In this document: positions 43,571 through 52,651 of the stretch, in pieces | Position numbering within the stretch: position 1 is the stretch's first letter | Layout of the letters: every line of letters starts with the position of its first letter | Source of the DNA: an uncultured Maricaulis sp. | Lineage (GTDB): Bacteria > Pseudomonadota > Alphaproteobacteria > Caulobacterales > Maricaulaceae | NCBI RefSeq assembly: GCF_947259345.1 | Contig: NZ_CAMYLS010000006.1 | Coordinates: forward strand, 1 to 64,000 | Length of the DNA stretch: 64,000 nt | Reading direction: 5' to 3' | Translations under genes and position numbers: made by a program | The notes under the pieces: model-generated | What the model saw: only the letters and a program-made list of their open reading frames with translations | Told to the model about the DNA's origin: nothing | Databases searched by the model: none

Positions 43571-44365
43571 ATGATCCCAGACAATCCCCGCATCCTCCTT
43601 ACCAATGATGACGGTATCCGCGCCCACGGGCTCAAAGTGCTGGAGAAGATTGCGCGCCAGCTGTCGGACGATGTGTGGATCGTGGCGCCCGCCGAGGAGC
43701 AGTCCGGGGCCGGACGTTCTCTGTCGCTGCATGCGCCCTTGCGGGTCCGCCATTTCGACGAGCGCCGCATGGCGGTGTCCGGAACGCCGACCGATTGCGT
43801 ACTGATGGGCATTCAGGACCTCATCCCCGGCAAACAGCCTGACCTCGTCCTCTCGGGCGTCAATCGTGGCCAGAACATCGCCGAGGATGTGACCTTCTCC
43901 GGCACGGTCGCCGGTGCCATGCAGGGCATGCAGCTGGGGGTGCCGTCGGTCGCGCTGTCCCAGGCCTATGGTTTCGGAAAGGATGATCCGATCCAGTGGG
44001 AGACGGCGGAAATGTATGGCGCGCCCATCCTGCGCCGCCTGTTTGATCTGAAATGGCCCGAGGATGTGTTGATCAACATCAATTTCCCGGACCGCAAGCC
44101 GGATGAAGTCGAGGAAGTCGAAGTCACGCGCCAGGGGCGTCGCGACCAGCATATCCTGCATGCCGAGCACCGCACGGATCCGCGCGGCATGGATTATTAC
44201 TGGCTCGCCTTCAAGGGTCTGTTGTCCAATCCGCCGGACGGGGTCGATCTGCGGGCGATCTATGACGGCAAGATTTCCGTTACGCCGCTGCACATGGACC
44301 TCACCCATGGCGAGACGCTGGGCAATCTGAAAAGCATGCTCGGCGGCGTCCCGCCCAAATCCTGA
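43571..44365 (+). CDS. surE: 5'/3'-nucleotidase SurE
   Basis: SurE is a stationary-phase survival nucleotidase. The 264-residue protein opens with [15 protein letters not shown], the family's metal-binding signature, then [22 protein letters not shown]-type residues (SGVNRGQN and SGTVAGA). I use ATG 43571; TTG 43565 is two codons upstream in frame. Next comes pcm, as in many proteobacteria. Confidence 0.96.
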   Translation: MIPDNPRILLTNDDGIRAHGLKVLEKIARQLSDDVWIVAPAEEQSGAGRSLSLHAPLRVRHFDERRMAVSGTPTDCVLMGIQDLIPGKQPDLVLSGVNRGQNIAEDVTFSGTVAGAMQGMQLGVPSVALSQAYGFGKDDPIQWETAEMYGAPILRRLFDLKWPEDVLININFPDRKPDEVEEVEVTRQGRRDQHILHAEHRTDPRGMDYYWLAFKGLLSNPPDGVDLRAIYDGKISVTPLHMDLTHGETLGNLKSMLGGVPPKS

Positions 44366-44409
44366 TCCCGCCCTGGCCGCGGACTGACGCGTGAAGAAGG
44401 TTGCCTCGC

Positions 44410-45051
44410 ATGCAAATGCCTGATCCCCGCATGATCCAGCTCGTGATGAGCCTGCGTGGTGGCGGTGTGACCGATGCCAAGGTCATGGGTGCGCTCGAAC
44501 GCACGCCGCGCCATCTTTTCGTGCCGCAACGCTTTGGCGACCAGGCCTATGATGACCGGGCCCTGCCGATCGATTGCGGCCAGACCATCTCGCAGCCGCT
44601 GATCGTCGCCTTGATGACCCAGGCGCTGAAGCTGGATGATCGTTGCAAAGTGCTCGAGATCGGCACCGGCTCCGGTTATCAGGCGGCTGTCCTGGCGCGG
44701 CTGGCGCGACGGGTCTATTCGGTGGAGCGTTATCGCACCTTGTCGCGTGAAGCCGAGGCCCGCTTCGAAGCCATGCGTCTGACCAATATCGTGACCCGCA
44801 TCGGTGATGGCTCGGTCGGTTGGCCGGAGCAGGCCCCCTTTGACCGCATCATCCTGACGGCCTCGGCCCCGACCCGGCCCGACGCCATTCTCGAACAGCT
44901 CAAGGATGGCGGTATCGCCGTCGCGCCGGTGGACCGTGAGACCCGTCAGGTCCTGGTGCGCTATGTGCGTGAGGGCGACAGTATCACCGAAACCGACATC
45001 ATGGATGTTCGGTTTGTTCCGTTGGTGAAGGGCGAGGCGCGGGCACTCTAG
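44410..45051 (+). CDS. pcm: Protein-L-isoaspartate O-methyltransferase
   Basis: Pcm repairs isoaspartyl residues using S-adenosylmethionine. The 213-residue protein has the RHLFVP and GQTISQPLIVALMTQ segments and the SAM motif VLEIGTGSGYQAAVLA. The start at 44410 is placed 10 nt after GAAGAAGG; TTG 44401 lies too close to that site. The surE-pcm-LytM order matches the E. coli surE-pcm-nlpD arrangement. Confidence 0.95.
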   Translation: MQMPDPRMIQLVMSLRGGGVTDAKVMGALERTPRHLFVPQRFGDQAYDDRALPIDCGQTISQPLIVALMTQALKLDDRCKVLEIGTGSGYQAAVLARLARRVYSVERYRTLSREAEARFEAMRLTNIVTRIGDGSVGWPEQAPFDRIILTASAPTRPDAILEQLKDGGIAVAPVDRETRQVLVRYVREGDSITETDIMDVRFVPLVKGEARAL

Positions 45052-45086
45052 CAGATGTTCAAGCCGGAATGTGCTAAGGTGACGGT

Positions 45087-45476
45087 ATGGGGATAACGTA
45101 TATTGATCCGGGCGAGGATGGGCTGGCCTGCGTCACCTTGACCGGCTTGGCGACGCGCACCGAACATGCAGTGGCCGAAGAGCGGGCGCGTGAAGATGTG
45201 CGCGCGGGGCGCCTCCGGGCGATCCTCATTGATGCCAGTGAAGCCGAGTTGCCACCCAATCCAAGTATATCGCGGGAGATCTGGGAAGATTTTCTTGGCG
45301 TGCTGGACGCACGCCCTTTCGCCTATATCCCGCCGCAGGGGCATGACAGCCCCGAACGCCAGGCCATGATCTCGGCGCTGCTTGCGGAGTGGGGCAGCTG
45401 TTTTCGCGTGGTCGGCTCCGAGTCCGAGGGGCGGGCCTGGTGTCTCGCCAAACTGGCTATGCTCAAAGGGGAATAG
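45087..45476 (+). CDS. Uncharacterised protein between pcm and the LytM factor
   Basis: A 129-residue cytoplasmic protein, no signal peptide or membrane segment. It begins GITYIDPGEDGLACVTLTG and has a central LRAILIDASEAELPPNP strand followed by helices, a shape that recalls SpoIIAA/STAS-like alpha-beta folds, but no motif is decisive. It lies in a conserved neighbourhood, 35 bp after pcm, so co-transcription with surE-pcm is likely. Confidence 0.7.
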   Translation: MGITYIDPGEDGLACVTLTGLATRTEHAVAEERAREDVRAGRLRAILIDASEAELPPNPSISREIWEDFLGVLDARPFAYIPPQGHDSPERQAMISALLAEWGSCFRVVGSESEGRAWCLAKLAMLKGE

Positions 45477-45599
45477 CGGCCGGTCCGGGCGGTTACATTA
45501 AAAATGCCCCGCATTCGGGAAGCGTCGCCATGGATAACCGCCGGTTAAACCTTCTCTGGCTTGATGGCCCGGCTATTCCTGTCGGAGGTCGAGCCCGAA

Positions 45600-46532
45600 A
45601 TGCGTCGAATGTCCCTGATCTGCCTCGTTGCGGTGGTGAGTGCGAGCCTTGCGGCTTGCGCGTCCAATCCGCGTGAGCCGGCGCGGGTCGACTATCGCAG
45701 TTTCGGCAGCGGATCGTCCTCAGCCACGACGTCATCGCCGTCCTCGCCGCGCCGTGCCAGCATGAATTGCGGATCCGGCTATACCGTGCGCACCAATGAT
45801 ACGCTGTCGGAAATCGCCGAGCGGTGTGGCGTCAGCATGGCGGACCTGGCCAGCACGAATGGTCTCAGTGCGCCTTATACGCTGCGCGTCGGCCAGACGA
45901 TCTCGATGCCGCGCCCGCCGGTCCATGTGGTTCAGCGTGGCGAAAACCTCTACCGGATCGGCTTGCGCTATGGTGTGCCCTTCCAGCAGCTTGCCAACCA
46001 TAACGGGATCCGGGCCCCATATGAGATCGAGGTGGGTCAACAGATCAACCTGCCGGCTGGGACCCGGATCGCCAGCACCACATCCGGTGGTTCTTCGCGC
46101 GCGTCGACGACCGCGTCTAACCGGGATCGTTATACGCCGCCGCCGGCCGAGGCGGGTGCCCCGCGCTTTGACTGGCCAATCCGAGGTCAGGTCTTGTCCA
46201 GCTTCGGACGCCGTCCCAATGGCGAGCGTAATGACGGCATCAATATCGAAGCGCCGTCCGGGGCGGAGGTGCGGGCTGCCGCACCGGGCCAGGTCGTCTA
46301 TGCCGGCAGCGAACTCGCTGGCTATGGGCAGCTTGTCCTGATCCGCCACTCCGGCGGTTATGTGACTGCCTATGCTCATAATTCGCGTCTTCTTGTGCGC
46401 GAGGGCGACCAGATATCCCGCGGCCAGATCATCGCCCAGGCCGGAGCGACCGGGACGGTGGATCGTCCCCAGGTGCATTTCGAGATCCGTTCGGGTGTGA
46501 ACCCGGTCGATCCGATGTCCTATCTCAACTAG
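45600..46532 (+). CDS. dipM: LysM/LytM murein hydrolase activator (NlpD/DipM type)
   Basis: A 310-residue lipoprotein (LAAC lipobox, about Cys17), with LysM 1 (about 61-104) and LysM 2 (about 109-154), a low-complexity Ser/Thr linker, and a C-terminal LytM/M23 domain (about 190-310). The zinc ligands look lost: the usual H-x-G-x-D is NDGIN, and the usual H-x-H is QVHFE. It is therefore more likely an amidase activator than an active endopeptidase, as for E. coli EnvC/NlpD. Position after surE-pcm and before yajC-secDF corresponds to dipM in Caulobacter as I recall it, although that protein has more LysM repeats. The symbol is given on this basis. Confidence 0.85.
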   Translation: MRRMSLICLVAVVSASLAACASNPREPARVDYRSFGSGSSSATTSSPSSPRRASMNCGSGYTVRTNDTLSEIAERCGVSMADLASTNGLSAPYTLRVGQTISMPRPPVHVVQRGENLYRIGLRYGVPFQQLANHNGIRAPYEIEVGQQINLPAGTRIASTTSGGSSRASTTASNRDRYTPPPAEAGAPRFDWPIRGQVLSSFGRRPNGERNDGINIEAPSGAEVRAAAPGQVVYAGSELAGYGQLVLIRHSGGYVTAYAHNSRLLVREGDQISRGQIIAQAGATGTVDRPQVHFEIRSGVNPVDPMSYLN

Positions 46533-46550
46533 GGTCCGGACAAGCCTGCC

Positions 46551-46566
46551 TGTGGCGAAAGCCACA
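46551..46566 (+). repeat. GAAA-tetraloop hairpin after the LytM gene
   Basis: TGTGGC-GAAA-GCCACA, a perfect 6-bp stem 18 bp after the stop codon. No T-run, so it is perhaps an RNA-stabilising or weak termination structure. Confidence 0.4.
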
Positions 46567-46703
46567 CAATCGTACCGCTTTCCAACAGCCGACCCTTGTT
46601 GCAACCAAGGCCGGTCCCGATATAGTCCCGCGCATTCGAATTTCCGGGCGTTCACGCAGTTTGGTTGCGTCACACGCCCACAAGCCGCGGAGCGCGCTAC
46701 CTC

Positions 46704-47033
46704 ATGGAACAGTTTCTGTCATCTCCCATTCCCATGCTTGTTCTCATGGGCCTGGTTTTCTACTTCCTGCTCATTCGTCCACAGCAAAAGCGGATGAAGG
46801 AGCACAAGGCCCTGATCGAGGGCCTGAAGCGTGGTGATGAAGTCATCACCCAGGGCGGCATGATCGGCAAGATTTCCAAGGTCGCTGATGAAGAAGTGAC
46901 CCTGGATGTCGGCGAGGGCGTGAAGGTCCGGATCGTCCGCTCCACGATCGCTGATGTGAAGGGGCGTCCTGCTCCCAAGCCGGCCAATGATGCCAAGAAA
47001 GACGACAAGAAGGATGACAAGGAAATCGGTTGA
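46704..47033 (+). CDS. yajC: Preprotein translocase subunit YajC
   Basis: YajC accompanies SecDF in the Sec translocon. The 109-residue protein has one N-terminal helix (about 9-25), the FLLIRPQQKRMKEHKAL signature at the membrane face, and LKRGDEVITQGGMIGKI. The lysine-rich tail ends the protein. The ATG at 46704 fits family length; the frame is open 13 codons further upstream. Confidence 0.95.
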   Translation: MEQFLSSPIPMLVLMGLVFYFLLIRPQQKRMKEHKALIEGLKRGDEVITQGGMIGKISKVADEEVTLDVGEGVKVRIVRSTIADVKGRPAPKPANDAKKDDKKDDKEIG

Positions 47034-47083
47034 ACCGATTGACTTGCATTATTGATCGTCCCTGACCAAGAGGCCGCGCTGTC

Positions 47084-48739
47084 ATGCTGCATTTCGGGCG
47101 TTGGAAACTGTTTTCCATCTTCTTCATCACGCTTCTTGGCGTGATGTACACCATCCCCAATTTCGTGCCGGAGACTGACCGGTATACGATCAACGAGGCG
47201 GATGGCACGCGAACGCCCAACGGCATCTGGCGCTTCATACCGTCCGGCACGATCAATCTCGGCCTCGACCTTCAAGGCGGTTCCCATATCGTCTTTGAAG
47301 TCGATATGGACGAGGTCCGCGATGCCCAGCTGGAAGCGCTGGCCTCCGACATCCGAACTTCGCTGCGCAATGCGCCGCCCGTCCTTGCCCGCTCGGTCTC
47401 CGTGATCGGCGAAGAGGTCGTTGTCCTGATGCTGCGTCCGGAAGAGCGTGAGACAGCGCTCGAGCGTATCCGTGCGCTCAACGCGCCGGTAACAACTGGT
47501 TCGGGGCAGGCCGGCTTTGCCAACATGTATGAGATTGCGGCGGATCAGACCGATCCGTCCGCCATTCGCATCTCCGTCACTGACGAACAGTATGAAGCGA
47601 TCCGGAACCGGACGCTGGAACAATCGATCACGGTGATCCGTCGCCGTCTCGACGGGCTCGGGACGACAGACCCGACCATTGCCCGCTCCGGTGATCGTCG
47701 CGTGCTGGTTCAGGTGCCGGGCGCGGATGATCCGCAGGTCATCATCGATCTGGTCGGAACCCAGGCCGCGATGAGCTTCCACATGGTTGACGAGAATGTT
47801 GATCCGGGACCGAATGGCCAGGGCCGCACGCCGCCAGGCGTCAGCGTTTTCGCGATGGCGGATTCCGGCGGAACCGCGTGGCTCGCCGTCGAGACCCGTC
47901 AGCGGCTGACGGGTGAGAATCTCAACCAGGCCTATGTCACCAGCCACCCGAATTATGCTGGCCCGGTCGTTGGCTTCCGTCTCGATACCCAGGGCGCTCT
48001 GGTTTTTGGCGAACTGACCCGAAGCAATCGCGGCCGACGCTTTGCCATCGTGCTGGATGACGAGATCATCACCGCGCCGACCATCAATGAGCCCATCCTG
48101 TCCGGGTCCGGTGTGATCGGTGGCGGATATACCTATGAGACGGCCAATCAGCTGGTCATCCTGCTCAATGCGGGTGCGCTTCCGGCTTCGTTGACGCCGG
48201 TCGAACAACGCGTGGTTACCGCTTCGCTCGGTCGCGATCAGATCGAGAGCGGCCAGCTGGCCGTTATGATCGGCTTTGCGCTCGTCATCATTTTCATGAT
48301 CGCCATGTATGGCGTGTTCGGGATCTTCTCCACCACAGCCTTGCTCGTCAATGTGGTGTTGATCCTGGGCGGTCTGTCCGGCCTCGGCATGACGCTGACC
48401 CTGCCGGGGATCGCCGGCATCATCCTGACCATCGGTATGGCGGTCGACGCCAATGTGCTCATCTATGAGCGCATACGGGAGGAGGCGAAGAATAACCGAA
48501 CGCCGGTGCAAGCCCTCCAGGCCGGCTATGAACGGGCGCTTGCGGCCATTCTCGACGCCAATATCACCACCTTCATCGCCGCGGCCGTGCTCTACATGCT
48601 CGGAGCCGGTCCGGTGCGCGGCTTCGCGGTGACCCTGGGCGTCGGCATTTTGACCTCGGTCTTTACCGCCTTCGTCGTCTCCCGCCTGCTGGCGGTTCTC
48701 TGGCTGCGGGCCGTCAAGCCCGCCAAGCTGCCGATTTAA
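47084..48739 (+). CDS. secD: Protein translocase subunit SecD
   Basis: SecD uses the proton motive force to pull exported chains through SecYEG. The 551-residue protein has an N-terminal helix, a large periplasmic part with LGLDLQGGSHIVFEVD and the RRLDGLGTTDPTIA block, and five C-terminal helices beginning ALGRDQIESGQLA and including the MAVDANVLIYERIREE motif of RND-like SecD. It is followed by secF after 15 bp. Confidence 0.97.
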   Translation: MLHFGRWKLFSIFFITLLGVMYTIPNFVPETDRYTINEADGTRTPNGIWRFIPSGTINLGLDLQGGSHIVFEVDMDEVRDAQLEALASDIRTSLRNAPPVLARSVSVIGEEVVVLMLRPEERETALERIRALNAPVTTGSGQAGFANMYEIAADQTDPSAIRISVTDEQYEAIRNRTLEQSITVIRRRLDGLGTTDPTIARSGDRRVLVQVPGADDPQVIIDLVGTQAAMSFHMVDENVDPGPNGQGRTPPGVSVFAMADSGGTAWLAVETRQRLTGENLNQAYVTSHPNYAGPVVGFRLDTQGALVFGELTRSNRGRRFAIVLDDEIITAPTINEPILSGSGVIGGGYTYETANQLVILLNAGALPASLTPVEQRVVTASLGRDQIESGQLAVMIGFALVIIFMIAMYGVFGIFSTTALLVNVVLILGGLSGLGMTLTLPGIAGIILTIGMAVDANVLIYERIREEAKNNRTPVQALQAGYERALAAILDANITTFIAAAVLYMLGAGPVRGFAVTLGVGILTSVFTAFVVSRLLAVLWLRAVKPAKLPI

Positions 48740-48754
48740 GGGGAGGAAACCGAC

Positions 48755-49699
48755 ATGTCCCTCGCACTCGTCAAATATCTCCCCACATCGGGCACCGTCC
48801 CCTTCATCCGGGGTCGCTTCATCGCGCTTGGTCTCTCCGCGCTCTTCATCGTGTTTTCGATGTTCGAGTTCGCGACCGTTGGCATCAATTTCGGTATCGA
48901 TTTCCGCGGTGGTATCCAGACCGAAGTGGTCGCGGATGAAACGACCTCGATCGAGGATTTGCGGGCCACCGCCAACGCGCTCAATCTGGGTGAGGCGCGC
49001 GTTCAGGGGGCCGGCGGCGCCGGTGATGGTCTGACCACCTACCTTATCTCCCTGCCACTTCAGGAAGGCGAGGGCCTTGAAGGCGAGGCCGCCCAGAATG
49101 ACGCCCGGGAGGCGCTGGAAACCGCGCTCGAGGCGACCTATCCGACCATCGACATGCGTGGCACGACCGTCATTGGTGGTGCGGTGTCCGGTGAGCTGAT
49201 CGTGACCGGCTTTACCGCCATCGGCGTCGCGCTTTTCCTGATGCTGGTCTATATCTGGTTCCGCTTCGAGTGGCAGTATTCGGTCGGTGCCATCCTGGCC
49301 CTGACCCATGACGTCATCGCCACAGTCGGCATGTTCTCGCTGACCCAGATGACCTTCGACCTCGCCACCGTTGCCGCCATCCTGACCATTGTCGGCTACT
49401 CGATGAATGACACCGTGGTGGTCTATGACCGGATCCGCGAGAATTTGCGCAAGTACAAGCGCAAGCCCTTGCAGGAAGTGCTCGACCTGTCGATCAATGA
49501 CACGCTGTCGCGCACCATCCTGACCTCGGTGACCACGCTGGTTGCCCTGATCTCGCTCTACCTGATCGGCGGCACGGCCCTGAAGGGCTTTGCCTTCGCC
49601 ATGATCTGGGGGGTGCTGATCGGGACCTTCTCGTCCATTTTCGTGGCGGCTCCGATCCTGCTCTTCACCAATGTCCAACGGGACAGCAGTGAGAGCTGA
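48755..49699 (+). CDS. secF: Protein translocase subunit SecF
   Basis: SecF partners SecD. The 314-residue protein has one N-terminal helix with the GINFGIDFRGGIQTEV block, then five helices with the YSMNDTVVVYDRIREN motif and SIND-TLSRTILTS segment typical of SecF. A ribosome site GGGGAGG precedes the ATG. This ends the yajC-secD-secF unit. Confidence 0.97.
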   Translation: MSLALVKYLPTSGTVPFIRGRFIALGLSALFIVFSMFEFATVGINFGIDFRGGIQTEVVADETTSIEDLRATANALNLGEARVQGAGGAGDGLTTYLISLPLQEGEGLEGEAAQNDAREALETALEATYPTIDMRGTTVIGGAVSGELIVTGFTAIGVALFLMLVYIWFRFEWQYSVGAILALTHDVIATVGMFSLTQMTFDLATVAAILTIVGYSMNDTVVVYDRIRENLRKYKRKPLQEVLDLSINDTLSRTILTSVTTLVALISLYLIGGTALKGFAFAMIWGVLIGTFSSIFVAAPILLFTNVQRDSSES

Positions 49700-49792
49700 C
49701 CGGGTATTGAGGTCGGCGCCCTATCGTGAGACGCGAGTTCTGGTGTAATTTCTCCCCACAGGCAGGGTGATTCTGCCAAAGGGGAGGGAAAA

Positions 49793-50401
49793 ATGGCTGG
49801 AATTCTCAGCAATCTGCGCACGACGGTAATCGTCTCCTTCGTGCTCACCGCAATCTATCTTGGCGCTTATGTAATGTCCGGTGCGATCGCGCTGGACGGC
49901 GCTTTCTGGCAGGCTTTTGCGCGCTGGACTCATGTCGTCGCCGGTATCATGTGGATCGGTCTGCTCTGGTATTTCAACTTCGTGCAGATCCCGAACATGC
50001 CGAACATCCCGGACGAGCAGAAGCCGGCGATCGGCAAGGTGATCGCACCGGCGGCCCTGTTCTGGTTCCGCTGGGGCGCGGCCTTTACGGTTCTCACCGG
50101 CCTCACCGTGGCCGGGCTGCGCGGCTATTCCATGGAAGTGCTCAGCCTGGGCCTCGTCTCCGATGTCTACACGCCGCAATATTCCTTTGTCGGAATTGGC
50201 ATGTGGCTGGCCATTATCATGGCGATCAATGTCTGGTTCGTGATCTGGCCCAATCAGAAGATCGCGCTGGGCATGGTCGAGGCCGATGCCGAGGCCAAGC
50301 CGAAGGCCGCCCGTACGGCGATGCTCTTCTCGCGCACCAACACGCTATTGTCCTTCCCGATGCTGATCGCGATGGCCATGGCACAGACGGTGTTCGGCTG
50401 A
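49793..50401 (+). CDS. PuuD-like integral membrane protein (no cytochrome domain)
   Basis: A 202-residue protein with four or five membrane helices. The phrase WTHVVAGIMWIGLLWYFNFVQIPNMP and the W-FRWGAAFTVLTG segment match the membrane part of PuuD-type urate oxidases (DUF989-like). The C-terminal cytochrome c domain of true PuuD is missing, so urate hydroxylation is not supported. His and Trp residues in the helices may bind haem. It stands alone after secF, with GGGGAGGG before its ATG. Confidence 0.65.
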   Translation: MAGILSNLRTTVIVSFVLTAIYLGAYVMSGAIALDGAFWQAFARWTHVVAGIMWIGLLWYFNFVQIPNMPNIPDEQKPAIGKVIAPAALFWFRWGAAFTVLTGLTVAGLRGYSMEVLSLGLVSDVYTPQYSFVGIGMWLAIIMAINVWFVIWPNQKIALGMVEADAEAKPKAARTAMLFSRTNTLLSFPMLIAMAMAQTVFG

Positions 50402-50431
50402 CGCATCTTTGACAGGTAAGTCGGAAAGATT

Positions 50432-50460
50432 CAGGGCCCGCCGGGACATGGCGGGCCCTG
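50432..50460 (+). terminator. Hairpin after the PuuD-like gene
   Basis: Perfect 11-bp stem CAGGGCCCGCC (50432-50442) and GGCGGGCCCTG (50450-50460), 7-nt loop, followed by TTC only. It lies between convergent genes and is probably a terminator of modest strength. Confidence 0.6.
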
Positions 50461-50585
50461 TTCACGTTCGGGGGTACGTGAGCGCCGGGTCGGCGAGACA
50501 GGGAGGGATTGCGACCCGTTGCCCCTGTCCAACGCCATTCACCCGGGATTTCCGTCGCCACAGATTGCGTGATTGTCCATCGCCC

Positions 50586-51866
50586 TCAGTCGAAGGCGAA
50601 GCTGGCGTAAACGCGGGGGCGGAACTCGCGCAGGGTGCGCGGCTCGGGCCGGTATTGGGACGGCTGGATCTGGGTCATGATCACGGCTGCGGTGCGCGTC
50701 TGTGGGCTAACGAAAAAGTCCGTATCAAAGAAGCCACCCCAGCTCAGATCGCCGGGCACGCCGGCAGGCCGCTGGCCCTCGGCGGGAGGCAGGACAATGT
50801 CCATGCCCAGGGCGAAGGCGCGACCGGTCCAGCCTTCGCCAAGCTGGTCCGCCGTCGTGTGCGGGCGTGAGAAGACGGCGAACGTCTCCGGCGCGATCAG
50901 CTGAACGTCGCCGAGCGTGCCACCATTGGCCAGCATCATACCGAAGCGAATATAGTCCGATGCGGTGGAAACCAGGCCGCCACCGCCCGACGGCCAGGTC
51001 GGATTGCCGAATTCGTAAGGCACCATCTCGCCGCTTTCGTCATGGATATAGAGCGGAGCCAGCTCGGCTTCGCTAAAGTCGACATCGTCAAAGAAGAAGC
51101 CGGTATCATCCATGCCCAGCGGCGCAAAAATCTCAGTGTCGAGAAAGGTGTTGAGCGGCTGTCCGGAGACAACTTCGATCACCCGGCCGGCAACGTCGAG
51201 ACTGTAGGAGTATATCCAGCGGTCGCCGGGGTCTGCGTAGAGCGGGAGTTCGGCGAGGCGATCGACCCGGACGGCGAGATCGCCGTCGCCCTCATACATG
51301 GAGTTTTCCAGATAGAGCTGGCCGAGATCGCTTTCGGCTTCGAAGATATAGCCCAGCCCGGCCGTGTGGGTGAGCAGGTGTTCGATCGTCATCACCGTAT
51401 CCGGTGCCCGGGTCTCGATCTCGCCAGCCTCATTGGCCATCGGGGAGCTGGCGACGCGGACATCGGCAAAGGCCGGGATATAGTTGCTGACCGGATCGCC
51501 CAGCGCGATTTCGCCCCGTTCGACCAGCATCATGATGGCGAAGGCCGTGACCGGCTTGGTCATCGACGCAATGCGCACCGGCGTGTCGACGGTGAAGGGC
51601 GTGTGGGCCTCCAGGTCGGCCTCTCCGGCTTCGGAGACAAAGGCGATCTGCTCGCCCCGCGCGATGATCGCAGCATAGCCCGGACGCGCGCCTTCTGCGG
51701 CGAGCGCGTCGAGCCGCGCGTCCAGCAAGGAGAGCGCGTGCGGGTCAAAGCCCAGCGCGGCAGGATTTTCGACGGTGTGGATGTCTTGCGCCTGTAGCGG
51801 CGCGGTGACGGCCATGAGTGCCGTCGTGGCCAGCGCGAACGCTGCCATGGCTTGTTTGAACGCCAT
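50586..51866 (-). CDS. Secreted serine hydrolase, beta-lactamase/esterase class C fold
   Basis: A 426-residue exported protein with a signal peptide (about 1-26, LQA-Q). The nucleophile motif is SMTK (Ser101, Lys104), followed by the YSYSLD region in place of the YAN motif of AmpC. The family covers beta-lactamases, DD-peptidases and family VIII esterases; the context and the altered second motif favour an esterase or peptidase. It lies 74 bp after sodB on the same strand, with no clear terminator between. Confidence 0.87.
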   Translation of the reverse strand: MAFKQAMAAFALATTALMAVTAPLQAQDIHTVENPAALGFDPHALSLLDARLDALAAEGARPGYAAIIARGEQIAFVSEAGEADLEAHTPFTVDTPVRIASMTKPVTAFAIMMLVERGEIALGDPVSNYIPAFADVRVASSPMANEAGEIETRAPDTVMTIEHLLTHTAGLGYIFEAESDLGQLYLENSMYEGDGDLAVRVDRLAELPLYADPGDRWIYSYSLDVAGRVIEVVSGQPLNTFLDTEIFAPLGMDDTGFFFDDVDFSEAELAPLYIHDESGEMVPYEFGNPTWPSGGGGLVSTASDYIRFGMMLANGGTLGDVQLIAPETFAVFSRPHTTADQLGEGWTGRAFALGMDIVLPPAEGQRPAGVPGDLSWGGFFDTDFFVSPQTRTAAVIMTQIQPSQYRPEPRTLREFRPRVYASFAFD

Positions 51867-51940
51867 CTAACCTTCCCTTCGGGATAGTGTTTATCGACCG
51901 AGGGGAAGGTTAGGACGCGAGCGGCGCTCTGACGAGGGCC

Positions 51941-52546
51941 TTATTGGGCGGCGGCGAGGTTTTCAGCCGCAAATTCCCAGTTCACCAGATTGTCGAGGAA
52001 GGTCGAGATGTAATCCGGGCGACGGTTCTGGAAGTCGAGATAATAGGCGTGCTCCCAGACATCCATGGTCAGAAGCGGGGTGACGCCCGCCTCGGTCAGC
52101 GGGGTTTCGGCGTTCAGCGTCTTGCGCACTTCCAGCTTGCCATTGGCCAGAACCAGCCAGGCCCAGCCGGACCCGAACTGGGTCGCACCGGCATCGGCGA
52201 AGGCCGTCTTGAAAGCGTCCAGCGAACCGAAGTCACGGTCGATCATGGCCGCCAGGTCGCCGGTCGGGGTGCCGCCGCCATTGGGACGCATGGACTGCCA
52301 GTAAAAGGTGTGGTTCCAGATCTGGGCAGCATTGTTGAAAATGCCCGCCTTGCTGGCGTCACCCGCCGTGGCCTTGATCACGTCTTCCAGTGACAGGGCG
52401 GCCAGATCGGTGCCATCCACGAGGCCGTTGAGCTTGCCGACATAGGCGTTGTGATGCTTCCCATGGTGGAAATCGAGCGTCTGGGAGGAGATATGGGGAG
52501 CCAGCGCGTCCTTGGCGTAGGGAAGATCGGGCAGGGTGAAAGCCAT
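51941..52546 (-). CDS. sodB: Superoxide dismutase, Fe type
   Basis: SOD converts superoxide to peroxide and oxygen in the cytoplasm. The 201-residue protein shows all four metal ligands in family contexts: [14 protein letters not shown] (first His), NHTFYW (second His), and [11 protein letters not shown] (Asp and third His). GSGWAWLV and the [10 protein letters not shown] segment, with AGATQFGSG rather than a Gly-Gln Mn pattern, favour Fe. No signal peptide. Confidence 0.94.
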   Translation of the reverse strand: MAFTLPDLPYAKDALAPHISSQTLDFHHGKHHNAYVGKLNGLVDGTDLAALSLEDVIKATAGDASKAGIFNNAAQIWNHTFYWQSMRPNGGGTPTGDLAAMIDRDFGSLDAFKTAFADAGATQFGSGWAWLVLANGKLEVRKTLNAETPLTEAGVTPLLTMDVWEHAYYLDFQNRRPDYISTFLDNLVNWEFAAENLAAAQ

Positions 52547-52651
52547 GAGTACCTCTTGCAGTGACGAAGTCGGGAAGGATGGGGGCCGGTTGGGCCGTTT
52601 TCATGACCGGACATATGGTGTGGATTGCGGCCATGTCCACCGGGGAGACGC

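Noticed and set aside
46760-49678. 972-codon open frame on the minus strand
   Set aside because: It is antisense to yajC, secD and secF, all of which are unmistakable, and its translation is rich in His, Gln, Gly and Arg as expected for a shadow in GC-rich DNA.
49793-50401. Urate hydroxylase PuuD
   Set aside because: The membrane part matches, but the cytochrome c domain and any purine-catabolism neighbours are missing, so the enzyme name is not given.
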